Positions 1 through 7,496 of a stretch of 64,000 nucleotides of DNA are shown in pieces. A program made the translations under genes and the position numbers. Source of the DNA: Sideroxydans sp. (GTDB lineage Bacteria; Pseudomonadota; Gammaproteobacteria; Burkholderiales; Gallionellaceae); NCBI GenBank assembly GCA_028710605.1, contig JAQTTU010000005.1, positions 124,001 through 188,000 of the forward strand, in the 5' to 3' direction. The notes under the pieces were generated by a model. It made no database searches and had not been told where the DNA came from. It saw only the letters and a program-made list of their open reading frames with translations. Each line of letters begins with the position of its first letter. Within the stretch, counting starts at the first letter, position 1.

Positions 1-158
1 GCAGGTCAGATAGCTACGTTCTGGCCTGTTTTGTGAATAAATTGCACTCACTTCATTGCGCTGGAGGTGGGGGTTTTGCTTCCCGAAACCGGTGTTTCAA
101 CCGGGCATTGGAGGCGGTCGGAAATGCAATATTTCACGAACGGAAACGGGGCGAATTT

Positions 159-178
159 TGTCATGAAAAATCATGACA
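159..178. promoter_or_regulatory. Perfect inverted repeat, candidate operator upstream of the first RiPP precursor
   Basis: TGTCATGA, four A, then TCATGACA form an uninterrupted 8+8 bp palindrome about 50 bases upstream of the first precursor start. The A-rich spacer and the lack of a following T-run argue for a protein-binding site rather than a terminator. No regulator gene lies beside it in the window, so the binding protein is unknown. Confidence 0.45.
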
Positions 179-228
179 TCACGGTTTTACCGTTCAGCTG
201 TTTCATCTCAATTTACAGGAGAACTCCA

Positions 229-642
229 ATGGCAAAAAACGATAGTTTTGTCGATCATCTGATAGACGATCCGAGCAATATTCCCGACATGATTCTGCTC
301 AACGGGTTTGAGGGAAAGTCCGCGCTGGAAGGCTATACCCGGCTTTATCTGAACGCGGTGCTCAACGAATATTACGAGATCCCGCAAGATGCGGTTTTGC
401 ATTCTGTCGCGGCAAATGCGTCTTCCGCCCATCCGCTGACAACCACGTATCTCTGGTTGAAAGGCGATGCCGAGCTGATTCGCAAAGGCAAATCCGTTTC
501 CGAAAAGAAAATGAAATTTCTTGTCGGCGATATTCAAAGCGCTCAGACCGGAGCTCCGCAGGTCGGTCCGACCGGCGTGCAAAATTGCACCCAGTCACCG
601 CCCGTATGCGGCGATACCGCCTGGAAAGGATGTCCTGCATAG
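229..642 (+). CDS. Putative lanthipeptide-like RiPP precursor: long leader domain plus one Cys/Thr core
   Basis: The 137-residue product starts at the ATG behind AGGAG (218-222); an upstream in-frame extension has no comparable ribosome site. Residues 1-110 form an acidic, folded-looking leader with the block LNGFEGKSALEGYTRLYLN and then YYEIPQDAVLHS. Residues 112-137 are core-like, with VGPTGVQNC, TQSPPVC and TAWKGC, each placing Thr or Ser two to five residues before a Cys (Cys 120, 127, 135). The same three-ring module recurs several times in the next gene, which ties the two together. Genes for a kinase-like protein, a HopA1-like protein and a LanC-like cyclase lie downstream on the same strand. 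Assignment as a lanthipeptide precursor is inference from core pattern and neighbours; I do not recognise a named family for the leader. Confidence 0.7.
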   Translation: MAKNDSFVDHLIDDPSNIPDMILLNGFEGKSALEGYTRLYLNAVLNEYYEIPQDAVLHSVAANASSAHPLTTTYLWLKGDAELIRKGKSVSEKKMKFLVGDIQSAQTGAPQVGPTGVQNCTQSPPVCGDTAWKGCPA

Positions 643-803
643 GACAGAATTTTGTGTCTCCGGCGGGGATGATTTCCGCTCGGTATGCGAAGAATAGTGA
701 GGAGTATCAAGGTGGCAAGTCTTGATTTGCCAGAATAAGACGAGGAATTTATCCCGCTTTGCAATGATTAATTATTTACCCAACTTCTTTGAAGGAGAAA
801 TTC

Positions 804-1742
804 ATGTTCTCACAAGTTCCCAATTGCCCCACCGTAGCGCCGATGTGTCCTCCGATTTTGTCGGCTTATACCCACTGCCCTACCGTAGCTCCGATGTGTG
901 CGGTAACTCAATGGCAGTGTCCGCCGCTCACCGTAACGACAACGATTCAACCCACCCACTTGCTGGGCTGTCCGAATACAGCGACTTGCCCACCCACCCA
1001 CATGCTGGGCTGTCCGAATACAGCGACTTGCCCACCCACCCACATGCTGGGTTGTCCGAATACAGCCACCTGTCCGCCCACCCACATGGCGGGTTGTCCG
1101 AATACGGCCACTTGTCCGCCAGTTGATATGGCGGCTGCGCAGGCACTAGTCGGCCCGACCGGGGTACAGGGCTGCACGCAATCTCCTGCCCAATGCGGCA
1201 ATACTGCATGGCAAGGTTGCATGGTTGGCCCGACCGGCACGCAGGGGTGCACGCAACTGCAAGCCGGATGCGTCGGCCCGACCGGATGGCAGGGCTGCGC
1301 GCAACCGCCCGCACAGGCGAATGTAGCAATGGCTGGTCCGACCGGCGTACAAGGTTGCACGCAGTCTCCCGCGCAATGCGGCAATACCGCGTGGCCGGGT
1401 TGTTTGGTTGGTCCGACCGGCACACAAGGTTGTACGCAACTGCAAGCCGGTTGCGTCGGTCCGACCGGATGGATGGGCTGCGCGCAACCTCCCGCGCAAG
1501 CCGGCACAATTCACCCGACGCTGTGGACTCAGTTATGCCCGACCAACATGCCGGGTTGCCCAGGTACTGCCACCTGCGGACAGGCCGGGATGGTCGGACC
1601 CACCGGGGTGCAGGGTTGCACGCAGTCTCCCGCGCAATGCGGCAATACCGCATGGCAGGGTTGCCCTCCGACTCACATGCTGGGCTGCACTTGTCTGCCC
1701 ATGACTGTGGGGCCGGTAATTACTGTAGCGGGGCAGTGCTAA
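804..1742 (+). CDS. Giant multi-core Cys/Thr repeat protein, candidate multi-ring lanthipeptide precursor
   Basis: The 312-residue product has 34 Cys, about 47 Thr, only five Ser and no signal peptide. The start is set by GAAGGAG at 791-797, six bases before the ATG. Residues 1-49 hold degenerate units such as CPTVAPMC. Residues 50-105 are four tandem 14-residue repeats of the form PTHMLGCPNTATCP. Residues 116-171 and 177-232 are two copies of a composite module (GPTGVQGC, TQSPAQC, NTAW-GC, GPTGTQGC, TQLQAGC, GPTGW-GC). A third partial copy lies at 264-287 and the chain ends in GQC. The recurrent Thr-x(2-4)-Cys spacing is what methyllanthionine rings need. There is no leader like that of the preceding gene, so if it is modified the leader may act in trans or the repeats may be recognised directly. 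A structural Cys-rich surface protein is the alternative. Confidence 0.65.
   Translation: MFSQVPNCPTVAPMCPPILSAYTHCPTVAPMCAVTQWQCPPLTVTTTIQPTHLLGCPNTATCPPTHMLGCPNTATCPPTHMLGCPNTATCPPTHMAGCPNTATCPPVDMAAAQALVGPTGVQGCTQSPAQCGNTAWQGCMVGPTGTQGCTQLQAGCVGPTGWQGCAQPPAQANVAMAGPTGVQGCTQSPAQCGNTAWPGCLVGPTGTQGCTQLQAGCVGPTGWMGCAQPPAQAGTIHPTLWTQLCPTNMPGCPGTATCGQAGMVGPTGVQGCTQSPAQCGNTAWQGCPPTHMLGCTCLPMTVGPVITVAGQC
951..1118 (+). repeat. Four tandem 42-bp coding repeats
   Basis: Four consecutive 42-bp units encode the 14-residue repeat PTH(L/M)(L/A)GCPNTATCP. The units differ by only a few bases, which points to recent expansion by slippage or unequal recombination. Copy number may vary between strains. Confidence 0.9.
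1149..1664 (+). repeat. Higher-order repeat of the composite core module
   Basis: Two long copies (from about 1149 and 1332) and a third partial copy (1593-1664) encode the GPTGVQGC/TQSPAQC/NTAW-GC and GPTGTQGC/TQLQAGC blocks. The first block matches the single core at the C-terminus of the preceding gene. Confidence 0.85.
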
Positions 1743-1757
1743 GCAAGCGGTAGTTGA

Positions 1758-1790
1758 CCTGGGGCAGCTTTGTTCTGCCCCAGGTTTTTT
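1758..1790 (+). terminator. Strong intrinsic terminator after the precursor genes
   Basis: CCTGGGGCAG, a 7-base loop, CTGCCCCAGG and six T form a textbook rho-independent terminator. It separates the two precursors from the modification enzymes. Partial read-through would give the high precursor-to-enzyme ratio common in RiPP operons. Confidence 0.92.
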
Positions 1791-1838
1791 GTGTTCGCTT
1801 GCTTGCCGTCAGCTGTAATACACATAAGGGAAACCCGC

Positions 1839-2951
1839 ATGTTTTTAACCGCATCAAATCTGGTTCATTACCTGCTGGCGCGCGGCTTGGTAGGCGCAGA
1901 CACTGTGGTGGACGGCGATTTTAGGGTGGCCGAAGTCGGCCGCCGCAACCGGAATTACAAAGTCATTCTGAAGAACGGCAACGGGCTGTTCGTCAAACAA
2001 ATCAAAAATTTTGATGCCATGGCGATTTCCACTTTGCAACGGGAAGCGGCCTGTTATCGCATCGCCCGCCAAAACGCCGCCTATAGCGATCTGGCGGCCA
2101 GCATGACGCGCCTGATCGACCACGACGCGAACCGCCATTGCCTGATTGTCGAGCTGATCTCGGGCGGAGAAAATCTCAACGAATATTTTGTGCGCAGCAA
2201 AAACTTCCCGGCGGAAATCGGCAAGATGCTGGGCACAAGTTTGGGCGGCATTCACCAGACCTTGCGCGGCAAGCCGCTGCAAACGGAAGAAATGGCGGCA
2301 TTCCCGCGCCTGCCGCCATGGATATTGTCCTATCACAACAACAATGCGTTCCCTGCGGGCAGCTTGAGCGGCGGCACGCTGAAGCTGGCGGAAATCGTGC
2401 GGCAATATCCCGACCTGCATTACAACCTGGATCGCCTGCGCCAACACTGGCGCTACGACAGCCTGATTCACGGCGACATGAAATGGGATAACTGCATGGT
2501 CTATCCCGCTGGCGACGGCGGTTTGCAACTCAAAATCATCGACTGGGAACTGTTGGATTACGGCGATGCCTGCTGGGATGTCGGCGGCATATTCCAGGCG
2601 TTTCTGACCTCGTGGATTTATTCCATGCCGATAGGCAACGAAACGTCTCCGCAGCGCCTGATTGACAATGCAGGTTTGCAACTGGAAGCGCTGCATCCCG
2701 CCATCCGGGCGTTCTGGCGCAGCTATCTGGAAACCGGCGGCATTCCCCGGCAATACGCCGCGCACTACCTGATACGTTCCATCGAATACAGTGCCGCCCG
2801 TCTGGTGCAAACGGCATTCGAGAGTTTGTTTGTGTCGCCGGTGATGACGGGACATGCCGCGACCCTGCTGCAAGTCAGCCTGAATATTTTGCGCAACCCG
2901 CATGAAGCCGCACTGGCGTTGTACGGCTTGGGCGAGGAGGGCGCGCGATGA
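1839..2951 (+). CDS. APH-fold kinase-like protein, probable lanthipeptide phosphotransferase component
   Basis: The 370-residue product belongs to the aminoglycoside-phosphotransferase/choline-kinase fold. The catalytic loop is HGDMKWDN (H211, D213, N218) and the metal-binding segment is IIDWELLDYGD (D235); a nucleotide-lobe lysine lies in the FVKQIK region near residue 53. The ATG at 1839 follows AAGGG at a suitable distance; an upstream in-frame start would lie inside the terminator. The stop overlaps the next ATG (ATGA), so it is translationally coupled to the HopA1-like gene. In class V lanthipeptide pathways (lexapeptide, pristinin A3) a stand-alone kinase-like protein works with a HopA1-like protein; here it would phosphorylate core Thr/Ser before elimination. 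The specific substrate is inferred from position only. Confidence 0.8.
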   Translation: MFLTASNLVHYLLARGLVGADTVVDGDFRVAEVGRRNRNYKVILKNGNGLFVKQIKNFDAMAISTLQREAACYRIARQNAAYSDLAASMTRLIDHDANRHCLIVELISGGENLNEYFVRSKNFPAEIGKMLGTSLGGIHQTLRGKPLQTEEMAAFPRLPPWILSYHNNNAFPAGSLSGGTLKLAEIVRQYPDLHYNLDRLRQHWRYDSLIHGDMKWDNCMVYPAGDGGLQLKIIDWELLDYGDACWDVGGIFQAFLTSWIYSMPIGNETSPQRLIDNAGLQLEALHPAIRAFWRSYLETGGIPRQYAAHYLIRSIEYSAARLVQTAFESLFVSPVMTGHAATLLQVSLNILRNPHEAALALYGLGEEGAR

Positions 2952-3958
2952 ATGTGAAATCCATACGCGAAGAATTGGCGGAGATTTTCGCCGCGCTGCA
3001 AATTCATTCGCTGTCCGCCTATTCGTTCAGGGACGGCGTTCCCGTTCAGGTCAATGCGCAAGTGCCCGGCATGCCGAGCGGTCATACTCCTTTGCTGGAT
3101 AGTCTGCGCGACATGCTGTACAGCAGTTGTTACACGCGGCACGGTGCGCCGGGCGAGATGCCCGCAGCGCAAAATCTGATTCCCTTGTTGATGCGGGCCA
3201 ACCAGTCGCAGGACAGATGGGATCCCGCCTGGACTATTTACCAGCTGGGCGGCGATGGCCGTATTTCGGTGCAGAAGGGCGAACGCAGCCGCACAGCCGT
3301 GATCGGCGAATACGCCAGCAACAAAGCGCCGGGGATGCCGCCGCAGGTCGGCGACCAAGTGAATCTGCGCGCGTGTCCCGGCTCCGCCGACATGCAACCG
3401 GGATTTTATTTTTCCTTCGGCACTGCACTGTCCGACCAGTTCGACGATTGCGCGCTGCTGCGTTTTTATTTCAACATCAAAGCCGAAGGCGCGGCGGAAT
3501 TGCTGCGCGCGGTTTCCTCGCGCTTCAATTACTACGCGATTCCGTACCGCTACAAAACGCTCACCGATGCCTCGTTCTATACGCGCGCCGATGCCGCCGT
3601 GCTGTACGTGGCCAAGCGTTATTACCCTATCGCCGCGTCGCTGGTGCTCGCGCTGAGCGAACCGCTGGATGCCGTTCTGCGCGCGCAAGAACCCATGTTT
3701 TGCAAAACCTTGCGCCCCGGCGTGGGGATGGCGGAAGAGCCGGGAACCGGAGAAAGTTTCGGCATGCATCGCTGCCGCTTGGTTGCGGAAGGAATTGTCG
3801 ATGCGTGGATGGCGGGAGCGCAATCCGTCGAAGCGCGCATGGACGCGGTGCAAAAGCGATTCAGCGCCAGCGGTATCACGCTGAATCCGCCCTATTTGAA
3901 CGCCAAATCTATCGACCTGTTCGCGCATACCGATTGCGCCGGAGGCATCGCACTATGA
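2948..3958 (+). CDS. HopA1-family protein, probable phospho-Thr/Ser lyase of the lanthipeptide machinery
   Basis: The 336-residue product resembles the HopA1 effector family. The C-terminal half carries conserved-looking blocks FRFYFN-like (LLRFYFN), KRYYPIAASL, KTLRPGVGMAEEP, GESFGMHRCRLVAEG and NPPYLN. No signal peptide or secretion context is present, so a type III effector role is unlikely. Homologues in class V lanthipeptide clusters take part in dehydration by eliminating phosphate. The gene overlaps the kinase-like gene by four bases and precedes the LanC-like gene, supporting one enzyme complex. Catalytic residues cannot be assigned from this sequence alone. Confidence 0.78.
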   Translation: MNVKSIREELAEIFAALQIHSLSAYSFRDGVPVQVNAQVPGMPSGHTPLLDSLRDMLYSSCYTRHGAPGEMPAAQNLIPLLMRANQSQDRWDPAWTIYQLGGDGRISVQKGERSRTAVIGEYASNKAPGMPPQVGDQVNLRACPGSADMQPGFYFSFGTALSDQFDDCALLRFYFNIKAEGAAELLRAVSSRFNYYAIPYRYKTLTDASFYTRADAAVLYVAKRYYPIAASLVLALSEPLDAVLRAQEPMFCKTLRPGVGMAEEPGTGESFGMHRCRLVAEGIVDAWMAGAQSVEARMDAVQKRFSASGITLNPPYLNAKSIDLFAHTDCAGGIAL

Positions 3959-3976
3959 GACTGAAAAATGCCATTG

Positions 3977-4110
3977 AGCCACGGATGAACACAGATGAAA
4001 CACGGATATACAGCAGCGCATCCGGCAAATATATATTCGTCATCCAAGTGAGTTGTGCGTCATGTGTGACGCACGGTTTCATCTGTGTGTATCCGTGTTC
4101 ATCCGTGGCT
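3977..4110. repeat. Dispersed inverted-repeat element (AGCCACGGATGAACAC family)
   Basis: The element begins AGCCACGGATGAACACAG and ends with TATCCGTGTTCATCCGTGGCT-like complement, giving long imperfect arms around an AT-rich centre. It lies between the HopA1-like and LanC-like genes. A 56-codon open frame through it (3955-4125) encodes the repeat itself and is not called a gene. Confidence 0.8.
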
Positions 4111-4126
4111 AGAAAAGGTTTATAGA

Positions 4127-5380
4127 ATGACCCAACGCTCCGCCCCCTTTTTAGAAACCGCCGACCGTATCGGCCGCAAGTTATGCCGCGAAGCCGTGTG
4201 GGACGGCAAGCGCTGCACTTGGCTGGGCTGGTCCATGGAGGCGATCAACCAGCAATGGATTCCCGCCTACCGCTCTTACGCATCCGAGCTGTACAGCGGA
4301 ACCAGCGGTATCGCCTTATTCCTCGCGGAACTGCACCGGTTCACCAACGATCCGCAACAGCGCCGTGCGCTGGAAGGCGCGGTCAATCAAACCCTGTCGC
4401 TGACGGACACGTTGCAAGGCTCGCGCCGCATCGGTTTTTATTCCGGCATCAGCGGTATTGCTTATTCCTTGTCGCGTATCGGTACATTGCTGGGAAACGA
4501 AAAACTCGTCGCGCGCAGCCTGAGCGAAATGGCCACGCTGAACGGCATCGCGCCGGACAAAAATCTGATCGACGTGATCGGCGGCAGCGCGGGCGCGATT
4601 CCGGCTTTGCTGGCGCTGGGTCAAAGCCATGGCCGCGCCGACTTGATCGAAACGGCGACCGTGCACGGCGACCATCTGCTCAACACCGCGATGCAAAGCG
4701 AGCAAGGCTGGTCGTGGGACACCATGCAAGTAGTCGGACAAAAAAATCTCACCGGACATTCTCACGGTGTGGCGGGCGTGGTCACCGCTTTGCTGGAATT
4801 GCACCGTGCCACCGGCGAAGCCCGCTTCCGCGACGGCGCGCTGCAAGGCTTGCGCTATGAACGCCACCTGTTCAATCCCGCCTACAACAACTGGCCCGAT
4901 CTGCGCATCATGAACCCCGGCGCTGCGCAGCAGTCCGTGTACAACATGGCGTGGTGTCACGGCGCACCGGGCATAGGCCTGTCGCGCCTGCGCAACTACG
5001 AGTTGTTGGACGGCGACAGCGAAATACGCGAAGAAATGGATGCCGCCATCCAAACCACCGCCGCCGCGCTGTCCCTGCCGTGGACACCCGGCATGGGCAA
5101 CTACTCGCTGTGCCACGGCGCGTGCGGCAATGCCGAGCTGCTGCTGATGGCCGCGCAACAACTGAATCGCCCGGAGTTGAGGCAGATCGCCGAAAAAGTC
5201 GGCTGGGAAGGCTACCAATATTTTGCCCAGCCCGAATTGCCCTGGCCGTGCGGCGTTTCCGGCGCGGGCGAAACGCCCAATCTGATGCTGGGCACGGCGG
5301 GCATAGGCCACTACTACTTGCGTTTGCATGACCCGGTATCTGTGCCGTCGGTGCTGATTGTGACACCTGAGGTATCTTAA
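4127..5380 (+). CDS. LanC-like zinc cyclase
   Basis: The 417-residue product has the LanC alpha-toroid signatures: GTSGIALFL and GISGIAYSL repeats, GHSHGVAGV (residues 210-218), MAWCHGAPGIG (C277, H278) and SLCHGACGNAEL (C329, H330). The Cys/Cys-His zinc triad and the active-site His expected from NisC are all present, so the enzyme should be functional. It would add Cys thiols to dehydrated Thr/Ser to close (methyl)lanthionine rings. The ATG at 4127 is chosen because an upstream start would translate the dispersed repeat. A stand-alone LanC beside separate kinase-like and HopA1-like proteins is the split equivalent of the fused class III/IV enzymes. Confidence 0.9.
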   Translation: MTQRSAPFLETADRIGRKLCREAVWDGKRCTWLGWSMEAINQQWIPAYRSYASELYSGTSGIALFLAELHRFTNDPQQRRALEGAVNQTLSLTDTLQGSRRIGFYSGISGIAYSLSRIGTLLGNEKLVARSLSEMATLNGIAPDKNLIDVIGGSAGAIPALLALGQSHGRADLIETATVHGDHLLNTAMQSEQGWSWDTMQVVGQKNLTGHSHGVAGVVTALLELHRATGEARFRDGALQGLRYERHLFNPAYNNWPDLRIMNPGAAQQSVYNMAWCHGAPGIGLSRLRNYELLDGDSEIREEMDAAIQTTAAALSLPWTPGMGNYSLCHGACGNAELLLMAAQQLNRPELRQIAEKVGWEGYQYFAQPELPWPCGVSGAGETPNLMLGTAGIGHYYLRLHDPVSVPSVLIVTPEVS

Positions 5381-5612
5381 GCTTCGTGCCGAAAATGGCA
5401 AAAGGGTATTGCTTGCTCCGGTTGTCAGTCGTTGAACTCAGGCGAGCAAACATAGAAAGGAGGTAAAAAACAACTTACTCAAATCGAAAAATCGGAGTGT
5501 CAATATGTTTTCGGAGCAATGGGACTGTCGCCGCTGAATTTGATTTGCAGACGACCCATTGGTTTGAATTATTGTTTTCCTTAGCAGCATTATTCATTCA
5601 AGGAGATTAGTT
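5381..5612 (+). other. Intergenic leader between the LanC-like and Nif11-type genes
   Basis: No substantial gene is visible. A near-perfect Shine-Dalgarno sequence (AAAGGAGGT, 5457-5465) has no start codon at normal spacing. A second GGAG (5494-5497) precedes a ten-codon frame at 5505-5537 (MFSEQWDCRR), which could be a leader peptide or chance. The stretch is AT-richer than the preceding gene and likely carries the promoter of the second RiPP unit. Confidence 0.4.
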
Positions 5613-5888
5613 ATGAGTCAAGAAAGCGCAGATAAATTATTGAACGCCCTCAATTCCGATGCTGCACTACGTAAGAAATTCACTGCCGCCGGTCCGGATG
5701 GTTTTGCAAAAACGGCTGCAGCTGCGGGCTTTTCCTGCTCAAAGGAGGCGTTTGCCAGATCCGTAAAAGCCGCCATAGTCAAGTCCGACCCTAAAAAGGA
5801 TGTTTTCGCTGTGGCTGATGGCATCGTTTCAGGTATTTCTGGCGGGATAAGTTCGCATGTGTCTGGTGTGGGAACCGGAATTGCTTGA
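5613..5888 (+). CDS. Nif11-type leader peptide RiPP precursor
   Basis: The 91-residue product starts seven bases after AAGGAG. Residues 1-65 have the Nif11-like leader pattern: an amphipathic N-terminal helix with SADKLLNALNSDAALRKKF, then a GFAKTAAAAGFSCSKEAF segment. The tail (VADGIVSGISGGISSHVSGVGTGIA region) is Gly/Ser/Val/Ile-rich and has no Cys. That composition suits epimerisation and C-methylation rather than thioether formation. The two radical SAM genes directly downstream encode exactly those activities in proteusin-type pathways. The leader/core boundary cannot be fixed from sequence; the VADG/ISGG segment is the best guess. Confidence 0.8.
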   Translation: MSQESADKLLNALNSDAALRKKFTAAGPDGFAKTAAAAGFSCSKEAFARSVKAAIVKSDPKKDVFAVADGIVSGISGGISSHVSGVGTGIA

Positions 5889-6059
5889 AGCACTACCCGC
5901 AATAGTTTTTCTTAAGTCCAAAACTTAGCTTGGGTTTTGTGGAAGGCAGGTGTGGCTACGTTGCGGGTAGCGGATGGAATGTCTGTTACCCGCATTTTGT
6001 TTGCTAGGTGCATATCCGACCTGAAAAAGAGTGTTCGAGACAAAGGAGTCCGCAAAAAT

Positions 6060-7496
6060 ATGGAAATATTTCGTTCATATAATCCATTTTCTGATATCGC
6101 CAGCCATACAAAAAGATTTTTTGAATACTGGTTGGCCGATGAGGGCTTCCGCAAAAGCCTTGTAATCGATCCTTTCGGGACGGCGAATTTGTATGGACTT
6201 GAAATCAACCCGATGGATGTCAGGTTGCTTTGGGATGTTGCTTATAAATTAAAGGTGGGGCTAGCACCTGAGCGCCCAGAAGAAAATCTGGAACTCTTGA
6301 TGTGTGAGCCGGAAGCAACTCATGCATTGGCGGGTTATTTTGATGCGAACAACATCGTGCGACGGAAAATGCGTGAGGATAGTGTTCCCTTGGACCCGCG
6401 TTTCAAGGCGTGGCGTTCCCGGCAAATTGCCCGTTGCGAAATCGAATTCAGGCCAGCCTATGAATTTAACACCCCGCATATTGTATTTGCCTGTGAGCTG
6501 AGCAGCGGATGTTCGGTCGGTTGCTGGTTTTGTGGTGTGGATGCCGCGAAGTTCAAGGGGAATTTTCCGCGTACTAAACAAAATATGAGGTTGTTTTTGG
6601 AGGTGCTCGGTGTCATCAAACACTTTGCCGGAGAATCCGCTGCAAGATGGGGATTTCTATACTGGGCAACAGACCCGTTTGATAATCCTGATTTTGAGGA
6701 TTTTTGTCTGGATTTTCAAGGAATCCTCGGCAATTTTCCGGTAATCACAACCGCCCAGCCGATGAGGGATGTAAGTCGTACTCGTCGATTGCTTGCAATG
6801 GCAAAAGACCACAATGCCTCTAAAGTCCGTTTCTCAATTCTTTCCAACAGTCTTTTGCGCCGGGTGCATGAGGAGTTTTCTGCCCAAGAGCTTGCCATTA
6901 CCGATCTCATCCCGCTCAACAAAAAAAGTAGCATGCTGCAAAAGTCCGCAGTCGGCAGAGCCAAAATCATGCTTGATAAACAGGCTCAGGAACAGAATCT
7001 GATGGATAACGAAAAACCTGATGAATCGATTAGTTGTGTATCGGGTTTTTTGCTCAACATGGTAGATAAAACCATAAAGCTAACTTCCCCTTGCAATAGC
7101 AGTGAAAAATGGCCATTAGGCTATTACGTGTATGAAGAAATGACATTTACAGATGCACCTGACCTATACACCAAAATTGAAACCATGATCGTGCGTCACA
7201 TGCCCATCTCTGTCATCAACAGCAAACCTGTGAGATTCATCGGGAACTGTGAATACCAGCCTCTGGACGACGGATTTAGAATCAGTTCCAAACATGGGTA
7301 CAAATCATTTGAAAATAATTTTTTATACAGGGAATTGGGTGACTTGATCAGGGCGGGAGATAAAACACCAAATCAGATATGTTCTTACTTTGAACAAATG
7401 TACGGTATAGCCAAAGACACGTCGGATGGTTGGCTTGAGCAATTATTTGCCAACGGCATTCTTGATGAAGAACCACAAGGTCAATCCCATTCATGA
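6060..7496 (+). CDS. Radical SAM peptide epimerase, PoyD-like
   Basis: The 478-residue product has a [4Fe-4S] radical SAM motif in FACELSSGCSVGCWFCGV (C151, C155, C158; CX3CX2C). This arrangement with the ELSSGC lead-in is typical of RiPP-maturation amino acid epimerases such as PoyD/OspD, which convert core L-residues to D by alpha-hydrogen abstraction. The start at 6060 follows GGAG at 6045-6048; a TTG start 41 codons upstream would have no ribosome site. The gene follows the Nif11-type precursor and overlaps the next radical SAM gene by four bases. Codons are noticeably AT-richer than those of the housekeeping genes, hinting at transfer. Which core residues are epimerised is unknown. Confidence 0.8.
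   Translation: MEIFRSYNPFSDIASHTKRFFEYWLADEGFRKSLVIDPFGTANLYGLEINPMDVRLLWDVAYKLKVGLAPERPEENLELLMCEPEATHALAGYFDANNIVRRKMREDSVPLDPRFKAWRSRQIARCEIEFRPAYEFNTPHIVFACELSSGCSVGCWFCGVDAAKFKGNFPRTKQNMRLFLEVLGVIKHFAGESAARWGFLYWATDPFDNPDFEDFCLDFQGILGNFPVITTAQPMRDVSRTRRLLAMAKDHNASKVRFSILSNSLLRRVHEEFSAQELAITDLIPLNKKSSMLQKSAVGRAKIMLDKQAQEQNLMDNEKPDESISCVSGFLLNMVDKTIKLTSPCNSSEKWPLGYYVYEEMTFTDAPDLYTKIETMIVRHMPISVINSKPVRFIGNCEYQPLDDGFRISSKHGYKSFENNFLYRELGDLIRAGDKTPNQICSYFEQMYGIAKDTSDGWLEQLFANGILDEEPQGQSHS

Noticed and set aside
951-1118. Tandem 42-bp units resembling a repeat array such as CRISPR
   Set aside because: There are no spacers; the units are contiguous codons of one protein and differ by point changes.
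928-1753. Several long open frames on both strands across the multi-core gene
   Set aside because: They are produced by the repetitive, GC-rich coding repeats in other frames. None has a ribosome site, and the + frame from 804 has the only one.
3955-4125. 56-codon open frame between the HopA1-like and LanC-like genes
   Set aside because: It is encoded almost entirely by a dispersed inverted repeat and has no domain or plausible start context.
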